A DNA stretch of 64,000 nt from Lentisphaera profundi (GTDB lineage: Bacteria > Verrucomicrobiota > Lentisphaeria > Lentisphaerales > Lentisphaeraceae): NCBI RefSeq assembly GCF_028728065.1, contig NZ_CP117811.1, positions 1,426,001-1,490,000 of the forward strand, read 5' to 3'. Within the stretch, counting starts at the first letter, position 1; the number at the start of each line of letters is the position of its first letter. A program made the translations under genes and the position numbers. This document shows, in pieces, positions 9,015 to 16,236 of the stretch. The notes under the pieces are model-generated. The model was not told the origin of the DNA and made no database searches. It saw only the letters and a program-made list of their open reading frames with translations.

Positions 9015-9421
9015 TGTTGAACTCCTTTGCTTTTGTTTGTGATTAAATTTTTTAAGAGAAAGTCATTTCTGTTATCAAAGCTCATACCGGATTGTAAGGC
9101 TCGAGCCGCATCATGCAGGGGAGCAGGTAGAATGGCCGTGCTACTAAAACGATAATCAATCGAGACCACAGAAATACCCTTGCTTAGCCAGAAATCATTT
9201 GATAATAGTTTATCTTTTTCTCCGCCAAGCCATGCTCCTCCATGAATATGAAAAAGTACTGGTGTTGGTTTATTTGAAGGTGCTTTCCAAAAGTTTAAAG
9301 TTTGTGAAGGGTCTTTGCCATAGGATATATTATTTAAAGTGGGGCTTATTCCTTCTTTAGCAGAAATGGAATTAAGTAAGAGTAAAATAAATCCCCAAAA
9401 CATTTTTTTTCTATTAGTCAA
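9011..9421 (-). pseudogene. alpha/beta-hydrolase (esterase) remnant, C-terminus missing
   Basis: Starts as a secreted BD-FAE/lipase-like esterase: signal peptide (MFWGFILLLLNSISAKEG), LNFWKAPSNKPTPVLFHIHGGAWLGG (oxyanion HGG) and VVSIDYRFS. After DAARALQ, just where the family continues to the nucleophile motif GxSxG, the sequence changes to SGMSFDNRNDFLLKN and ends at residue 136. A normal member has 270-300 residues, so the Ser, Asp and His of the triad are all absent. The 3' part appears deleted up to the ribosome site of the next gene. The ORF may survive only as a leader for the prepilin gene. An ECF-type box is 78 nt upstream. Confidence 0.75.
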
Positions 9422-9499
9422 AATAAAGCCTCATTTAGTAAAGTTAGTGTATCTACAGACTTAAGTGAAATATTTCTATTTATTAGGTTCTTGTATGGG

Positions 9500-9528
9500 A
9501 ATACAGCTGAAATCATTTCCATGTGACA
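9500..9528 (-). promoter_or_regulatory. ECF-type promoter box before hydrolase remnant/prepilin
   Basis: Minus strand: TGTCACAT, 11 nt, CAGCTGTATT, 78 nt before the ATG at 9421. It shares 23 of 29 positions with the box at 11287-11315 on the opposite strand. Confidence 0.7.
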
Positions 9529-9554
9529 AAATTTGATTTATTTTAAATATTCAG

Positions 9555-9591
9555 ATAGTGAATCGTCATTACTTACACTATTCAATGACGA
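9555..9591. promoter_or_regulatory. two interlocking inverted repeats
   Basis: ATAGTG (9555-9560) pairs with CACTAT (9576-9581), and TCGTCATT (9563-9570) pairs with AATGACGA (9584-9591), so the arms interleave rather than nest. It lies between the two divergent sigma-type boxes and may be an operator shared by both directions. Confidence 0.45.
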
Positions 9592-9635
9592 CAAAGTATA
9601 ATTCCGAGATCCTTGCATCGCTTTAATAAAAATTT

Positions 9636-9664
9636 TGTCACACGCCTGATAATGCAACTGTATT
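9636..9664 (+). promoter_or_regulatory. ECF-type promoter box before fucosidase 2
   Basis: Plus strand: TGTCACAC, 11 nt, CAACTGTATT, 54 nt before the ATG at 9719. Same spacing as the other boxes. Confidence 0.7.
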
Positions 9665-9718
9665 TCCTCTTAAGGTCCTATGGATTTAAAACTAAATACA
9701 ATATAAAGGTGTGAAAAT

Positions 9719-11284
9719 ATGAAATTTATAAAGAACTTATTATTTACAGCATTGGCAATACTAACATTTTCCAGCGTGCAGGCCTCTGAGAAATTTGAGC
9801 CTACTTGGGAATCACTGCAAAAATTTGAAACTCCAGAATGGTATAGCGATGCAAAATTAGGTATTTTTCTTCATTGGGGTCCGCAAACAATACCCCGTAT
9901 GGGAGGCTGGTATCCACGGAATATGTATAATGAAGAGCATAAAGCCTATAAATCACATTTGAAGAATTTTGGGCATCCATCTGAGGTGGGCTATAAAGAT
10001 ATTATAGCTATGTGGAAGGCAGAAAAATTCGCTGCAGATAATTTAGTGCAAGTATTTAAACGAGCAGGGGCTGGTTTTATTGTTCCTGTAGCAACGCATC
10101 ATGATAACTTTGATCACTGGAACTCAGTGCATCATGATTGGAATTCAGTAAAGAAGGGACCTCGTAAAGATATAGTTGGACTTTGGCGTGATGCCACGCT
10201 AAAACAAGGCTTACGCTTTGGCGTTTCAACTCATTTAGCGCGCAGTTATAGTTGGTTTCAACCGAGTCATGGGGCCGATACTAAAGGACCTTTCAAAGGG
10301 CTTGCTTATGATGGATCCAAGCCTGAAAATCAGGGCTTGTATCACGAGACGCATGGTGATACTTACCTATTCTATCCTAAAAATCCCAGTAAAGCTTTTG
10401 TGGCTTCTTGGAAAAACCGCCATCTCGATCTCATAGATAATTATCAGCCTGATTTACTCTATTGGGATGGAGCGGTGCCTTTTGAAGAAGTCGGTAGAGA
10501 CATTGTCGCCCACCTTTATAACGAGAATATTAAAAGAAATGGCAATAATGAGGCTTTGTTGTGTTATAAACCGATTCGCGGAACACATGGAGATTTTCGT
10601 GATGGTATAGGCGTAATGGATCTTGAACGTGGAACATTTTTGAAAGCCCAAAAAACTACCTGGCAAAATGATACATCGATTGGCCCTTGGTTTTGGGATG
10701 GTCGTGCTCGTAAAGATTATCGGCAAGTGAATGAGATTGTTGATATGTTTGTAGACCTAGTGAGTAAAAATGGAGTTTTATTAATGAATATTCCTTTAAA
10801 ACCAGATGGTAAAATGGATGAAACGACTAGGGCGATGCTAGCGAAACTAACGGCATGGACAACAATTAATGGCGAGGCAATTTTTAAGACGCGTCCCTGG
10901 ATTAAATATGGTGAGGGGCCCAGTATCCACCAAGCCAAGCGAGCCGCGCATGCCGTTGATACAAAAGTGGTGGAGGGTGTGGTTTTTGAGACCAAGGATA
11001 TTCACGTACGCGATACTAAACTTGATCCCTTAGGAAGCCAAGACATTCGTTTTACTGCAAGTAAAGATGCCTCCATTATTTATGCTTTTGTGATGGATTG
11101 GCCTAGCGATGAAGATTTATTGATAAGTTCATTAAGTCAGGAAAATACGGGAGCGATTGCTGCTGTTGAACTTTTGGGGCACGGTACTGTATCTTGGTCT
11201 CAAGATAGTGCGGGCTTGAAATTAAAACTTCCGGCAAGCGCTCCCTCAGATTACGCCTCAGCTTTTAAGATAAAATTAAAATAA
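9719..11284 (+). CDS. GH29 alpha-L-fucosidase, secreted
   Basis: 521-residue alpha-L-fucosidase with a Sec signal peptide ending in SSVQASE. Family marks are WYSDAKLGIFLHWGPQTIP (about 39-57), VATHHDNFDHWNS and YQPDLLYWDGAVPFE, whose Asp is the expected nucleophile. NGVLLMNIPLKPDG matches the conserved end of the catalytic barrel. It differs from the first fucosidase (HHDNF here against HHDGF there), so the two likely have different linkage or substrate preference. AAGGTGTG lies just before the ATG. It is followed by the PL8 lyase and SGNH esterase on the same strand, each with its own upstream gap. Probably acts in the periplasm. Confidence 0.92.
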   Translation: MKFIKNLLFTALAILTFSSVQASEKFEPTWESLQKFETPEWYSDAKLGIFLHWGPQTIPRMGGWYPRNMYNEEHKAYKSHLKNFGHPSEVGYKDIIAMWKAEKFAADNLVQVFKRAGAGFIVPVATHHDNFDHWNSVHHDWNSVKKGPRKDIVGLWRDATLKQGLRFGVSTHLARSYSWFQPSHGADTKGPFKGLAYDGSKPENQGLYHETHGDTYLFYPKNPSKAFVASWKNRHLDLIDNYQPDLLYWDGAVPFEEVGRDIVAHLYNENIKRNGNNEALLCYKPIRGTHGDFRDGIGVMDLERGTFLKAQKTTWQNDTSIGPWFWDGRARKDYRQVNEIVDMFVDLVSKNGVLLMNIPLKPDGKMDETTRAMLAKLTAWTTINGEAIFKTRPWIKYGEGPSIHQAKRAAHAVDTKVVEGVVFETKDIHVRDTKLDPLGSQDIRFTASKDASIIYAFVMDWPSDEDLLISSLSQENTGAIAAVELLGHGTVSWSQDSAGLKLKLPASAPSDYASAFKIKLK

Positions 11285-11286
11285 AA

Positions 11287-11315
11287 TGTCACATGGCCAT
11301 AATTTCAGCTGTATT
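11287..11315 (+). promoter_or_regulatory. ECF-type promoter box before PL8 lyase
   Basis: Plus strand: TGTCACAT, 11 nt, CAGCTGTATT, starting 3 nt after the fucosidase stop and 109 nt before the lyase ATG. Confidence 0.7.
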
Positions 11316-11424
11316 ATGTATTATAAGGAGTCATTGGCATAAGCTGAAAGTTTAGGCAATGGATAAGCCCTAGAGCTATTTTTATCTAGGGCATTAAAAA
11401 CATGAATTTTTATAAGGAATTTAT

Positions 11425-14400
11425 ATGATCATAAATAAAATAAAATCCAGCCTATCGATTGCGCTGTTAATGATGGCTTGTGGCTGTCAAAATCCAGACA
11501 AAAAACAAGCAGTGGCTCAGCATCAAAGTGAAGGCACTGAATCAGCAAATCAAAGTAAGATAACTCAGGATCAAAGTGAAGGCACTGAATCAGCAATTCA
11601 AAGTAAGGTGACTGAATCAGCAATTCAAAGTTTTGAGACTGCAGAGCTACCTTCATGGCTGAGTAGTGATAAAAACTCACGATTACAACTTTCGAAAGAA
11701 GTATTTCAGCATGGTGAGAATGCACTGCTTTGGGAAGGCCATCAAGATTCTTTTCTACAAGTAGATAAAAGTACGCCGGGTCTTGGTATTGCTGAAGATG
11801 TAAAAGAATTCCGAGTTTGGGTTTACAGTGAAAAAGCTGGTGGTAAACTACAGATTCAAGCGGGTGATGCGCAGCAGTTTGATGATCCGCAAGGCACTTA
11901 TCAAATCGTTGATTATCACTTAAATTTCACGGGTTGGCGTTCGCTATGGATTAAGTTTGATGAAGTCGGCTCGATGCTAAAGAATGGTGAATCGACTTCG
12001 CTAGAAAATAAAGGTGAGCATCATATAAGCGCGATCCGCCTTCAAGCTATGAATAAAAGTTCAGATAGGCTCTATTTTGATAACTTGGAAGTAAGTGATA
12101 AAAGCATTCCACATGGCTGTTTGGGAAACCTACAAATCCCGGAAATCGTCAATAGTCTGGAAAATCGTCATAACTTTCCCTGGGTTGCATTAAAACTTGA
12201 GCGCGATGTGCAGGAATTTCAAAATTTCACTTATAATGAGCAGGCCTTGGAACAGATCATGAAGCGGATCAAAGATGTACTCGCTAATGGTATAGGAAAG
12301 AAAAGTAAAGCTATCCAGGGCTATCGTGAATTTTCTTCCAAAGTATCAACTGACTCCAAAGGTAAGACTCACGGTCCGGCTATCTACAGTCACATCGTTG
12401 AACGTTATTATCGTTTAAAAGGATTTCCGGGGATTCATTCAAGTAAACTTAACGGAGCCTTAGCCTATTGCGCCGATAAGTTTATTGAAACGGGAGATGA
12501 GTCCTGGGGGCAACTCTATATATCTTATCTCGACTTTAGAAGTGAGAAGGGGTATGCCTTTGGTAGTGCTACGATGAATCGTGTGTTCGAAGCTAAAAAT
12601 GCCGCTAATTATCTTGATTCATTAATAAAAATGAAAGATTATATAGGCGAAGATCGTTTAGGTCGAGAAGCTGCGGAAATTCGATGGATGTGCGGTTATA
12701 ATTACCTTTATTCGCTAGAGAAAGAACCTGTGGATGCCGATAAGATTTTAGGAGATATGCAAACCTTGATGGTGGCTATTTATCTTCAGCCTCAAACAAG
12801 TTTAGAAGACAAGAAGAGTAAGTTGTATGATTTTACCAAGTTTCAAGAAATTATTAATTTGACAATGACTCCCGGAGTCGATTCCCTCGAGCGCACACAT
12901 ATCGTTAAGCCTGATTATTCGATTTGGCATCACGGTATGGAAATGACCTATAGCTACGGATACGCTGCAGCGCATCGTTATATGAAGTATTATTATATTT
13001 TAGCGGGAAGTCCTGCCGCACTCGAGAAGGATACTGCGCAAGGAATAATATCTTATTATGGCGATTTATTTACAGCTAAGGGAGCGGGTTCCTACATGGG
13101 AAGTCGCGGCAATGGAGTCGGTCATATACAGTTATACGCGGAAATCTTAGCTTATGCTACCGTTAGCGGGGTAAAAGGGGCTAAGCCTATCCTAAAAGCT
13201 TATTTAGAAAGAAATACCTTTGGCTTAAAGGATTTACCGAAAGATTTACAAGTTTATGTTCGTGAAGAAGTCTTAAATAAGCCCGATCTTAAAGCCTATG
13301 ATATCGTATCGGGGACACATGTCAGACCCTTTGCGGCCACTTTAGTTCAGCATGGAAAAGCTTACACTGCAGTCATAAGAGGTTTTAATGAAGATGTGTC
13401 CACGAGTGAAATATTTTTAGGAAGAGAAAATGCTGCAAATATTTATGGTCAGCAACAAAACAATGGTTTTTTACAATTGTATTCAGCTGAAGGTCCTGGA
13501 AAGAGTGGCTTGAAACTCAATGGTGGTGGATGGGATTGGAGTCTTTATCCTGGTGCAACAACATTAAAAATGACGACAGATCAGATAGAGCAAGAACTCA
13601 CACATGGAAAATTCAAATTTGAAGGTGAGACTCTCAGTGGTGGTTTAGCCCATTTCAATAAAGCAGGGATTTATTTTCAAGAGTTGAATGGAGGTCAAAA
13701 ACACCTTCTCAAGAATTTAAAGGGTAATAAAAGCTGGTTCTTTTTTGAGGATCTCATTGTCTGTTTGGGATCTAATATAAAGCTCTCCGGAGCGAAGCAA
13801 GCTTTAGTTACCACGCTTTTTCAGTATCATCATGACAAGAAAGATCAAAATCTTGTGTTTGATACTTATATAGATGGTGCGCATAAAATACGCCAAGGTG
13901 TATTTGCTGAAACGCCTTTAGCAGCTAAGGCAGTGTCAATATCGGATCCTGCAGGCAATAGCTATTATATTCCTTTCGAAAGTAATGTTATCATCAAGCG
14001 AGGATTACAGAAGTCTCGCGTCCCAAGAGCCAAAAACATTATCTCAGAAGGCTATGTAAGTACAGCCTGGATTGACCATGGAATTAATCCCCTTGATGCA
14101 GGCTATGAATATACCGTTTTGCCGCAAGAAAAATTAGAAAAGTATGAAGCCTTTAATAAAAGGGAACTTTACACCGTTTTGCAAAAGGATGAGAAAGCTC
14201 ATATCGTCAAAAATAATAAGACTATTGGCTATGTCGTCTTAGAGGGCGGTCAATTGAATAAAGGCCCCTTAACAATGAGCAAAAATCCGCTCTTGTTGAT
14301 GCTGAGTCAAGAAGCAGAACTTATGCGTTTAGGCTTAGCGGACCCTCAGCTCAATCTTGAACTAGAGAAAGTTTCAGGAAATCAGAGGTCAATAGCTCAT

Positions 14401-14547
14401 AGCATACGATTGAAAGGGGTATGGAATAAGGTCAAATGCCTCAACAATCCTGAAATGAAGATTCAACTATCTGTCGTCAATAATGAAACTGTATTAAGTC
14501 TAAATTGCATAAATGGAGAATCCTATGATTTGGAGCTCAATAAATAA
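11425..14547 (+). CDS. PL8-type (chondroitinase ABC-like) polysaccharide lyase, lipoprotein
   Basis: 1040-residue lyase expected to split chondroitin/dermatan sulfate or hyaluronan by beta-elimination. The signal ends in a lipobox (LLMMACGC), so it is a lipoprotein. A linker (about 28-70) has tandem QSEGTESA/QSKxTESAIQS repeats. Then come a lectin-like N-terminal domain (SRLQLSKEVFQHGENALLWEG, Lyase_N type), an alpha/alpha toroid with SIWHHGMEMTYSYGYAAAH (about 496-514, likely His and Tyr catalytic residues) and GSRGNGVGHI (Arg about 562), and a long beta-sandwich C-terminal part with GGGWDWSLYPGATT. Length and order fit chondroitin ABC lyases. It is expressed from its own sigma-type box and followed 61 nt later by an esterase. 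Substrate is inference; hyaluronate/xanthan lyase relatives are the alternative. Confidence 0.82.
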   Translation: MIINKIKSSLSIALLMMACGCQNPDKKQAVAQHQSEGTESANQSKITQDQSEGTESAIQSKVTESAIQSFETAELPSWLSSDKNSRLQLSKEVFQHGENALLWEGHQDSFLQVDKSTPGLGIAEDVKEFRVWVYSEKAGGKLQIQAGDAQQFDDPQGTYQIVDYHLNFTGWRSLWIKFDEVGSMLKNGESTSLENKGEHHISAIRLQAMNKSSDRLYFDNLEVSDKSIPHGCLGNLQIPEIVNSLENRHNFPWVALKLERDVQEFQNFTYNEQALEQIMKRIKDVLANGIGKKSKAIQGYREFSSKVSTDSKGKTHGPAIYSHIVERYYRLKGFPGIHSSKLNGALAYCADKFIETGDESWGQLYISYLDFRSEKGYAFGSATMNRVFEAKNAANYLDSLIKMKDYIGEDRLGREAAEIRWMCGYNYLYSLEKEPVDADKILGDMQTLMVAIYLQPQTSLEDKKSKLYDFTKFQEIINLTMTPGVDSLERTHIVKPDYSIWHHGMEMTYSYGYAAAHRYMKYYYILAGSPAALEKDTAQGIISYYGDLFTAKGAGSYMGSRGNGVGHIQLYAEILAYATVSGVKGAKPILKAYLERNTFGLKDLPKDLQVYVREEVLNKPDLKAYDIVSGTHVRPFAATLVQHGKAYTAVIRGFNEDVSTSEIFLGRENAANIYGQQQNNGFLQLYSAEGPGKSGLKLNGGGWDWSLYPGATTLKMTTDQIEQELTHGKFKFEGETLSGGLAHFNKAGIYFQELNGGQKHLLKNLKGNKSWFFFEDLIVCLGSNIKLSGAKQALVTTLFQYHHDKKDQNLVFDTYIDGAHKIRQGVFAETPLAAKAVSISDPAGNSYYIPFESNVIIKRGLQKSRVPRAKNIISEGYVSTAWIDHGINPLDAGYEYTVLPQEKLEKYEAFNKRELYTVLQKDEKAHIVKNNKTIGYVVLEGGQLNKGPLTMSKNPLLLMLSQEAELMRLGLADPQLNLELEKVSGNQRSIAHSIRLKGVWNKVKCLNNPEMKIQLSVVNNETVLSLNCINGESYDLELNK
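11525..11633 (+). repeat. tandem in-frame repeats in the PL8 linker
   Basis: The block CAAAGTGAAGGCACTGAATC occurs twice (from about 11524 and 11572), and GACTGAATCAGCAATTCAAAG-like units follow, encoding repeated TESA-x-QSK segments. This looks like slippage-driven growth of a Ser/Thr/Gln-rich linker behind the lipobox. Confidence 0.7.
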
Positions 14548-14608
14548 ATTCAATAGAAGCATGATTTTAATTAAACTAAGAAAATTTAACCTTTAAGAGA
14601 TAAAGACT

Positions 14609-15817
14609 ATGAAAAAAATACTAAAGTTTGTCACCGTACTAACAGCATTTAGCAGCCTATTAACTGCAGCTGATTTTGAAGCAATTGTAATCAAAGGCGA
14701 AAATAAATTAACGGTAAATGAAGCTGAAGGGGTTTTGTCATTAAAATCTGCAGGTCCTGAGGCCTTAAAAAAGAAAAAAACCTCAGTCGTCTCTTACGCA
14801 CGCCGTGCTATTAGTGAACAGGATGGTACAGGCAATGCAGTGAGTTTTGAATTCAAAGGCGATGGTAGTGACTTTTTTGCGAGTGTTTTTTTATCAGAGT
14901 CCAAAAATTTGGTAGATGCTCACGAGGCTATTTTTCCCTTGTCATCCACGAAGTGGCAAAAGCGAGTTATTACTTTTGAGGAGTTTGCGAGGAACGCAAA
15001 ACCTTGGAATAAGCCAAAAATGACAGAGAAAAATATTCATCCAATAATGGAATCATTAACTTATATGGGTTTTGGTCGCGGCTTTAAATATCACCGTTAT
15101 AATCATCCTGATTATTCTTTTGCAATTCGTAATTTTAAGTTTGTTCAGGCCCCAAAAGTGAAAAACCTAGCGATTAAAAAAGGCATCGATGCTTTTGTAG
15201 GAAAACTTGCCAATGATGAGCCCGTGAAAATTTTACTCTTAGGTGATTCAATTACTGAGCACGGTAAAGAATTGAGTCACACTTATCATGCAATGCAGCT
15301 CTTGGGCAAGAAAGCAAAAGTCGTTAATGCCGCTATTGGTGGCCAGACTTCTAGAGGTGGCGAAATTATCTTCGAGCGTTCATTAAGAAAACTTCCCAAT
15401 CCAGACCTTATCGTCATAATGTATGGTGCCAACGATTGTAATAATATGGGAGAAGGAACAGGTTTTAATGATCTCGTATTTGAAAAACATCTCATGAATT
15501 TGATCAATAAGGTAAATCACAGTACAAATGGTAAGTGCGAATTTTTACTTATTAATGGAGTACCACGAGTCGATAAAGAAACGCGAATCTCCGAAAATAG
15601 AGTAGAGCCCCTTTTGCCCGCAATCGAAAGAGTTAGCAAGCAATATGACTTAATTCTCTGTGATACGATGAGTCGATTTTTGGCGAATAGTAAAGAAGAA
15701 AATGATCAGTATTACAAGGATGGAATCCATCAAAACCAGGAAGGTTTGAAATTTATGGGGGAGATAATTGCGGAGACAATTAAGGCTTCTTTAGTTAGTG
15801 GTTCACAAAACATATGA
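14609..15817 (+). CDS. SGNH/GDSL hydrolase with N-terminal carbohydrate-binding-like domain
   Basis: 402-residue secreted hydrolase (signal ending in SLLTAADF). Residues about 22-180 form a beta-rich domain with SYARRAISEQDGTGNAVSFEF and IRNFKFVQ, like a non-catalytic jelly roll. From about 205 the SGNH fold is clear: GDSIT (block I, nucleophile Ser), AAIGGQTSRG (block II Gly), MYGANDCNN (block III Asn) and KDGIHQNQEG (block V Asp-His). Such enzymes usually remove acetyl or other acyl groups from glycans. It follows the PL8 lyase by 61 nt on the same strand and probably shares its transcript. It is followed by a palindromic hairpin at 15818. The ester it cleaves is not deducible. Confidence 0.85.
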   Translation: MKKILKFVTVLTAFSSLLTAADFEAIVIKGENKLTVNEAEGVLSLKSAGPEALKKKKTSVVSYARRAISEQDGTGNAVSFEFKGDGSDFFASVFLSESKNLVDAHEAIFPLSSTKWQKRVITFEEFARNAKPWNKPKMTEKNIHPIMESLTYMGFGRGFKYHRYNHPDYSFAIRNFKFVQAPKVKNLAIKKGIDAFVGKLANDEPVKILLLGDSITEHGKELSHTYHAMQLLGKKAKVVNAAIGGQTSRGGEIIFERSLRKLPNPDLIVIMYGANDCNNMGEGTGFNDLVFEKHLMNLINKVNHSTNGKCEFLLINGVPRVDKETRISENRVEPLLPAIERVSKQYDLILCDTMSRFLANSKEENDQYYKDGIHQNQEGLKFMGEIIAETIKASLVSGSQNI

Positions 15818-15833
15818 GAGTCTTTTAAGACTC
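15818..15833 (+). terminator. hairpin directly after the esterase stop
   Basis: GAGTCTT-tt-AAGACTC, a perfect 7-bp stem starting at the first base after TGA. No T-run follows, so terminator function is uncertain. Confidence 0.4.
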
Positions 15834-15851
15834 AAATGATGAGATGACCCT

Positions 15852-16017
15852 TAGCAGCCTATCGGACTTTGAGCTTCGCAGCGAAAAATGAGCTAAACAA
15901 AGTCGCTTATTATCCGAAATGAGGCGAATATCGGGCATATTTAACGATTTTCGGGTGATAATCCGTCGAAGTATAGCTGTTTTGCAGTCGAACGGAGAGA
16001 AATCCGACAGGCTGCTA
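15852..16017. mobile_element. MITE-like 166-bp element with terminal inverted repeats
   Basis: Terminal repeats TAGCAGCCTATCGGA (15852-15866) and TCCGACAGGCTGCTA (16003-16017) match at 14 of 15 positions. The interior has no ORF, a small hairpin TTCGC-a-GCGAA, and dense short repeats. No target duplication is obvious. It could instead be a large structured intergenic repeat. Confidence 0.5.
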
Positions 16018-16236
16018 GAGTTAAATGACTCTAAGGGTGACTTATATAAATGTACTTTTTCTTACTTGTAGATGACTTTACGAGGAGGCTAAAACCTATT
16101 GACCTAGAGCTCTATGGCATGCTATTAAATTACTGCTGTTTCTTATTCACTAAGGGTTCAAAATTTTGTAAAAAGGATAGCCACGAGTAAATTCAATTAA
16201 GTAAGATTCTATATCTCAGGGATAAATAACTCTATA
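16018..16236. other. intergenic region before kinase
   Basis: Holds GAGT-taaat-GACTC (16018-16031) right after the MITE-like element and then AT-rich DNA up to the kinase ATG. No sigma-type box is visible here. Confidence 0.5.
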
